Assembly (NCBI GenBank): GCA_023129675.1
Contig: JAGMBM010000134.1
Span: 1 to 7,661, forward strand
Length of the DNA: 7,661 bases
DNA from: Hadesarchaea archaeon
Lineage (GTDB): Archaea > Hadarchaeota > Hadarchaeia > Hadarchaeales > Hadarchaeaceae
Reading direction: 5' to 3'
Both the position numbers and the translations under genes were made by a program. The stretch's first letter is position 1. Each line of letters begins with the position of its first letter. The notes beneath the pieces were generated by a model. It worked only from the letters and a program-made list of their open reading frames with translations. It did no database searches and was not told the DNA's origin. This document shows positions 5,411 to 7,661 of the stretch, one piece after another.

Positions 5411-6082
5411 TTGGGGATAACCAGAGTAAGAAGAAAAATTGCAGAGAAAATATGGGGTGGTAGAACCCCCGACGAAGTGCTATCTAAACGGTTCAAGATA
5501 TTCGTTTTCATAGGAATTTTTTTAATAGGCATGTTTGCGGTGTATCGTTATTTCATTGGGATAACTTTTCTTCCGAATTTCGAATGGATAATCCCAGTTC
5601 TTGTCGTCACCGGCTCCTTCTCGCTTTACTGCGGTCCGTCCAAATTTTGGCGAATAGTTACCCGGTACTTTGGAGTCTTGGCGGTAATCAGCACGTTTAT
5701 CGTATGGTTTATTATGTTTGGGATTCTGCCTATCCACGCTTTCGTGTGGTCAGGTTTCATCTTTGCTTGGCTGCTTGCTATGAGAAACAAGCTCTCCATG
5801 TTTAACAAATTCAAGAGACTGTTATGGCGCACGACACTCACGGCCGCGATTGCCATTATCTTATTTGATGTTTGGACCGGGATTATAGGCTCTCCGCTTA
5901 CCATGGGCGGATCGCTTTGGATAGTTTTTCTCGGACAGATTCCTTATACGCTTTTTCATCTGGTTTCCCTCGTCTTCGTTCCCCCGCTGGTCGGGCTGGG
6001 CAAGATGATGGTGAGGGTCAAAATCTCGGTCCCAGTGGCGGTGGCAGCAGGGGCGGGCGTACGAGCGCGCATAAAAAAATGA
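5411..6082 (+). CDS. Six-helix membrane protein, probable ECF transporter S component
   Basis: This 223-residue protein has about six membrane segments (28-48, 57-74, 84-104, 108-124, 142-160, 166-198). Both length and topology are typical of substrate-binding S components of energy-coupling-factor vitamin transporters. The second half, with FDVWTGIIGSPLTMGG (152-167) and FLGQIPYTLFHLVSLVFVPPL (starting at 173), resembles the conserved S-component end, where a D-x-(W/L)-x-G helix precedes a QIP-x-TLxH helix. The substrate is unknown; no ATPase or T-component gene is adjacent. TTG 5411 is the only start candidate before the first helix, since an in-frame stop lies at 5405-5407. No ribosome site is visible, so it may be near-leaderless. 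An ATG at 5376 opens another frame that ends at 5459, so a frameshifted longer N-terminus cannot be excluded. The stop overlaps or nearly abuts the DUF4430 gene. Confidence 0.6.
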   Translation: MGITRVRRKIAEKIWGGRTPDEVLSKRFKIFVFIGIFLIGMFAVYRYFIGITFLPNFEWIIPVLVVTGSFSLYCGPSKFWRIVTRYFGVLAVISTFIVWFIMFGILPIHAFVWSGFIFAWLLAMRNKLSMFNKFKRLLWRTTLTAAIAIILFDVWTGIIGSPLTMGGSLWIVFLGQIPYTLFHLVSLVFVPPLVGLGKMMVRVKISVPVAVAAGAGVRARIKK

Positions 6083-6093
6083 GGGGTGAAAAA

Positions 6094-6471
6094 GTGACCA
6101 ATGGATCGATAGCACAAATCGCAGCGCTCCTTCTGGTGGTCGCCGCCGTGGCATTCGGTGGCGGATACATAATCGCGGGAGGGCCCGAAGAGCTTGCGCA
6201 GCAGTATACGGTTGGCGAGAACATCACTGTTAACGTGAAGACCCCAGGGCAGGCAGAGTACACCAGCGTGAACATGAGTTCGGGCATGACCGTGCTGGAC
6301 GCGGTGGCCAACGTCATGGAGATAAAAACGGAACTTTACCCGTTTGGCACGGCGGTTAAAACAGCTGACGACCAGTGGCTGACGTACACGGTCAACGGTG
6401 GATCCCCGACGGTCGGCATGGATAAGTACCAGCTCGAAGGCGGGGAGAACATCGAGTTAATGCTGGCGTGA
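6094..6471 (+). CDS. Exported DUF4430-type (beta-grasp) protein
   Basis: From GTG 6094 the protein has 125 residues. A hydrophobic export or anchor segment (about 5-30, IAQIAALLLVVAAVAFGG) precedes an extracellular domain with MSSGMTVLDAVANV, then WLTYTVNGGSPTVGMDKYQLEGGENIELML. The GMTVLDA, W-x-x-Y-x-VNG and final Y-x-L-x-x-G(D/E) pattern is that of DUF4430, related to the SLBB/transcobalamin C-terminal fold. Such proteins are known next to vitamin transport genes. There is no cysteine lipobox. GTG 6094 is favoured by GAGGGG seven bases upstream. ATG 6079, overlapping the previous stop as ATGA, is an alternative that adds five residues. It likely hands a ligand to the neighbouring S component, but that role is inference. 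Its 3' end overlaps the convergent regulator gene by 15 bp. Confidence 0.75.
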   Translation: MTNGSIAQIAALLLVVAAVAFGGGYIIAGGPEELAQQYTVGENITVNVKTPGQAEYTSVNMSSGMTVLDAVANVMEIKTELYPFGTAVKTADDQWLTYTVNGGSPTVGMDKYQLEGGENIELMLA

Positions 6472-7044
6472 TTTGGAGAGGCTGCGGGCAGCGGCTTTTG
6501 CACCGGCCTCGGCTTTCACGGCATCGCTAGCGGTGCCGATTACCACGATGTCCCCCTCGCGAGGGTGCAGGACCCTCAGGAGCGCGTTGCTCGCCTCCTT
6601 TTTTACCTCAAAAAATCCATCTGGGAATCGGAGCCTACCTCTCTTAAAAATCAGTACCGTAGCTCCATCGGCGCCGACCTTGATGGCCTCGTCCCGCTGC
6701 TCGATGCCCCGCATGACTCTGGCAGCAGCGCCCCTAACAACGGTAGCGATATTAACCTTGCCCACGGTTAAATCGCCGACATTTACCTGAACGAACTCAA
6801 AAGGTTTGCCGAGGGCGCGCTCGCCTTTTGCCGTGAGAGAATGCCCGCCGCGCGATGAGGTGATTAAACCCCGATTTTTCAACTGGTCGAGAATCGTGCG
6901 CATGCTGCCCTCGCCGACACCAAGCTCTTCGGCAAGTTGTTTACGGCCAATCCTTTTGTGTTTTCCTATGAGCTCGAGCGTCATTTTAACATGCACATCA
7001 GCGAAGCGCGGTAGGGGCCCAATGGCACGCGGCATAGACAGCAC
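6457..7044 (-). CDS. Winged-helix DUF4443-type archaeal regulator
   Basis: This 195-residue soluble protein has an N-terminal winged helix-turn-helix at about residues 18-80 (RKQLAEELGVGEGSMRTIL at 35-53, then LKNRGLITSSRGGHSLTAKG as the wing). A C-terminal domain at about 85-180 matches the DUF4443 family as I recall it: RGAAARVMRGIEQRDEAIKVG (starting at 105), ATVLIFKRGRLRFPDG (129-144) and EGDIVVIGTAS (164-174). The architecture suggests a transcriptional regulator with a ligand-sensing domain; ligand and targets are unknown. GTG 7044 follows directly on the carbamate kinase stop, with AAGGGA upstream. ATG 7035 (starting MPRAIGPLPRF) is a three-residue-shorter alternative. Contiguity with the kinase gene suggests one transcript. 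The 3' end overlaps the convergent DUF4430 gene by 15 bp with no terminator between them. Confidence 0.8.
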   Translation of the reverse strand: MLSMPRAIGPLPRFADVHVKMTLELIGKHKRIGRKQLAEELGVGEGSMRTILDQLKNRGLITSSRGGHSLTAKGERALGKPFEFVQVNVGDLTVGKVNIATVVRGAAARVMRGIEQRDEAIKVGADGATVLIFKRGRLRFPDGFFEVKKEASNALLRVLHPREGDIVVIGTASDAVKAEAGAKAAARSLSKSRQH

Positions 7045-7661
7045 TTATCCCTTCACAATTTCCGTACCAGTTTTTCCTTCCAATGCACCGATCGCCTTAT
7101 CCAACGAGGTTATCACGGCCCTTTTCCCACCCCATTCAAGGAATCTGATACATGCCTTGACCTTTGGCCCCATGCTCCCGGCGAGGAAATGTCCCTCTGA
7201 GAGATATCGCTTAGCCTCCGCAAGGGTCATCCTATTTATTTCCCTTTCATCGGGCTTACCGAAGTTCAACTTTACCTTCTCCACATCGGTCAGGATTAGA
7301 AAAACATCGGCGCCAACGACTTCCGTCAGCTTTTCTCCAGCTAGGTCTTTGTCTATCACCGCATCGATCCCCCTGTAATGCCCGTCCTCGTCCAGCACCA
7401 CCGGTATCCCTCCACCTCCAGAGGCGATGACGATGATTCCCTCATTGACCATCTTTCTTATCACTTCGTCCTCGACGTTACTTATCGGATCTGGGGAGGG
7501 AACCACTCTTCTCCAACACTTTTTTCCCGTGGGTTTAACCTTCTTCAAGATGTACTCTGGGTGCTTCTTCTTGAGCAGCATGGCCTCAGCTTTGGTGAGG
7601 AAATTTCCTACCGGTTTAGAGGCATTCTCTCCGATGAACTCGGGGTCGTCCCTGCGGACGC
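7045..7661 (-). CDS. arcC: Carbamate kinase, N-terminal third beyond window
   Basis: Carbamate kinase interconverts carbamoyl phosphate plus ADP with carbamate (giving ammonia and CO2) plus ATP in the cytoplasm. The visible 205 codons cover roughly the C-terminal two thirds of a protein of about 310 residues. Conserved stretches include DDPEF and SKPVGNFLTKAEA near the cut end, WRRVVPSPDP, VIASGGGGIPVV (nucleotide/substrate loop), GIDAVIDKDLAGEKL, GADVFLILTDVEKVKLNFGKP, AKRYLSEGHFLAGSMGPKVKA and the ending ALEGKTGTEIVKG. The usual PGSMGPK reads AGSMGPK here, a mild substitution. In archaea the enzyme supports carbamoyl phosphate use in arginine/citrulline or purine breakdown, or its synthesis. 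The stop codon is followed with no gap by the GTG of the DUF4443-type regulator. The start lies beyond 7661, so the promoter is not visible. Confidence 0.95.
   Translation of the reverse strand, partial: VRRDDPEFIGENASKPVGNFLTKAEAMLLKKKHPEYILKKVKPTGKKCWRRVVPSPDPISNVEDEVIRKMVNEGIIVIASGGGGIPVVLDEDGHYRGIDAVIDKDLAGEKLTEVVGADVFLILTDVEKVKLNFGKPDEREINRMTLAEAKRYLSEGHFLAGSMGPKVKACIRFLEWGGKRAVITSLDKAIGALEGKTGTEIVKG

Noticed and set aside
5872..6078. Upstream extension of the DUF4430 frame to ATG 5872
   Set aside because: It reads through the S-component gene in another frame; the signal-like segment and ribosome site place the start at 6079 or 6094.
6806..7378. 190-codon plus-strand frame opposite the regulator and carbamate kinase genes
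   Set aside because: It lies antisense to two clearly conserved proteins, is Ser/Pro/Leu-rich with no domain pattern, and has no ribosome site or promoter.
1..7661. CRISPR arrays, tRNA or rRNA genes, insertion sequences
   Set aside because: No regularly spaced repeats, cloverleaf-like arms with CCA-type ends, rRNA stretches, transposase motifs or terminal repeats were seen on either strand.

Overview
This window looks archaeal. The evidence is a tiny eL41-type ribosomal protein gene, a winged-helix/DUF4443-type regulator known mainly from archaea, A/T-rich box A-like promoter elements 22-30 bp upstream of gene starts, and an Mrp/Mbh-type membrane module with a fused MbhD-MbhE subunit. The lineage cannot be fixed from this sequence. 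A euryarchaeal or Hadarchaea/Thermococci-like thermophile is plausible, but that is inference.

Region 1 (1-4268, minus strand) is a tightly packed operon for the membrane arm of a Mrp-type Na+/H+ antiporter or a related respiratory/hydrogenase complex. In transcription order it holds a NuoL/MrpA-N-like subunit (4268-2487), a fused MbhD-MbhE-like subunit equivalent to the C-terminal part of bacterial MrpA (2477-1929), MrpB/MbhF (1938-1513), MrpC/MbhG (1516-1172) and an MrpD/MbhH-like subunit cut by the window edge (1175-1). Genes overlap by 4-10 nt or sit within 10 nt of each other. The first antiporter subunit keeps all the conserved membrane Lys/Glu residues. The second has lost two of the lysines (V221 and T339).

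Region 2 (4284-4643) has no normal-sized gene. It holds a 43-codon plus-strand ORF that resembles only the C-terminal end of a CPA2/Kef-type cation:proton antiporter. It also holds a box A-like element with a 24-codon ORF starting 25 bp downstream, and a hairpin plus T-tract terminating the next minus-strand gene.

Region 3 (4644-5343) has a minus-strand small four-helix membrane protein of unknown function, divergent from a plus-strand eL41 gene (35 codons). Each has a candidate box A.

Region 4 (5344-6471, plus strand) is a two-gene unit: a six-helix membrane protein resembling an ECF-transporter substrate-binding (S) component, and an exported DUF4430-type beta-grasp protein. A perfect 21-bp interrupted palindrome sits in the promoter just before the unit. 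This looks like a regulated small-molecule (vitamin-like) uptake unit.

Region 5 (6457-7661, minus strand) has the C-terminal two thirds of a carbamate kinase gene followed immediately by the DUF4443-type regulator gene. That gene converges on and overlaps the DUF4430 gene by 15 bp. No rRNA, tRNA, CRISPR array or insertion sequence was seen.
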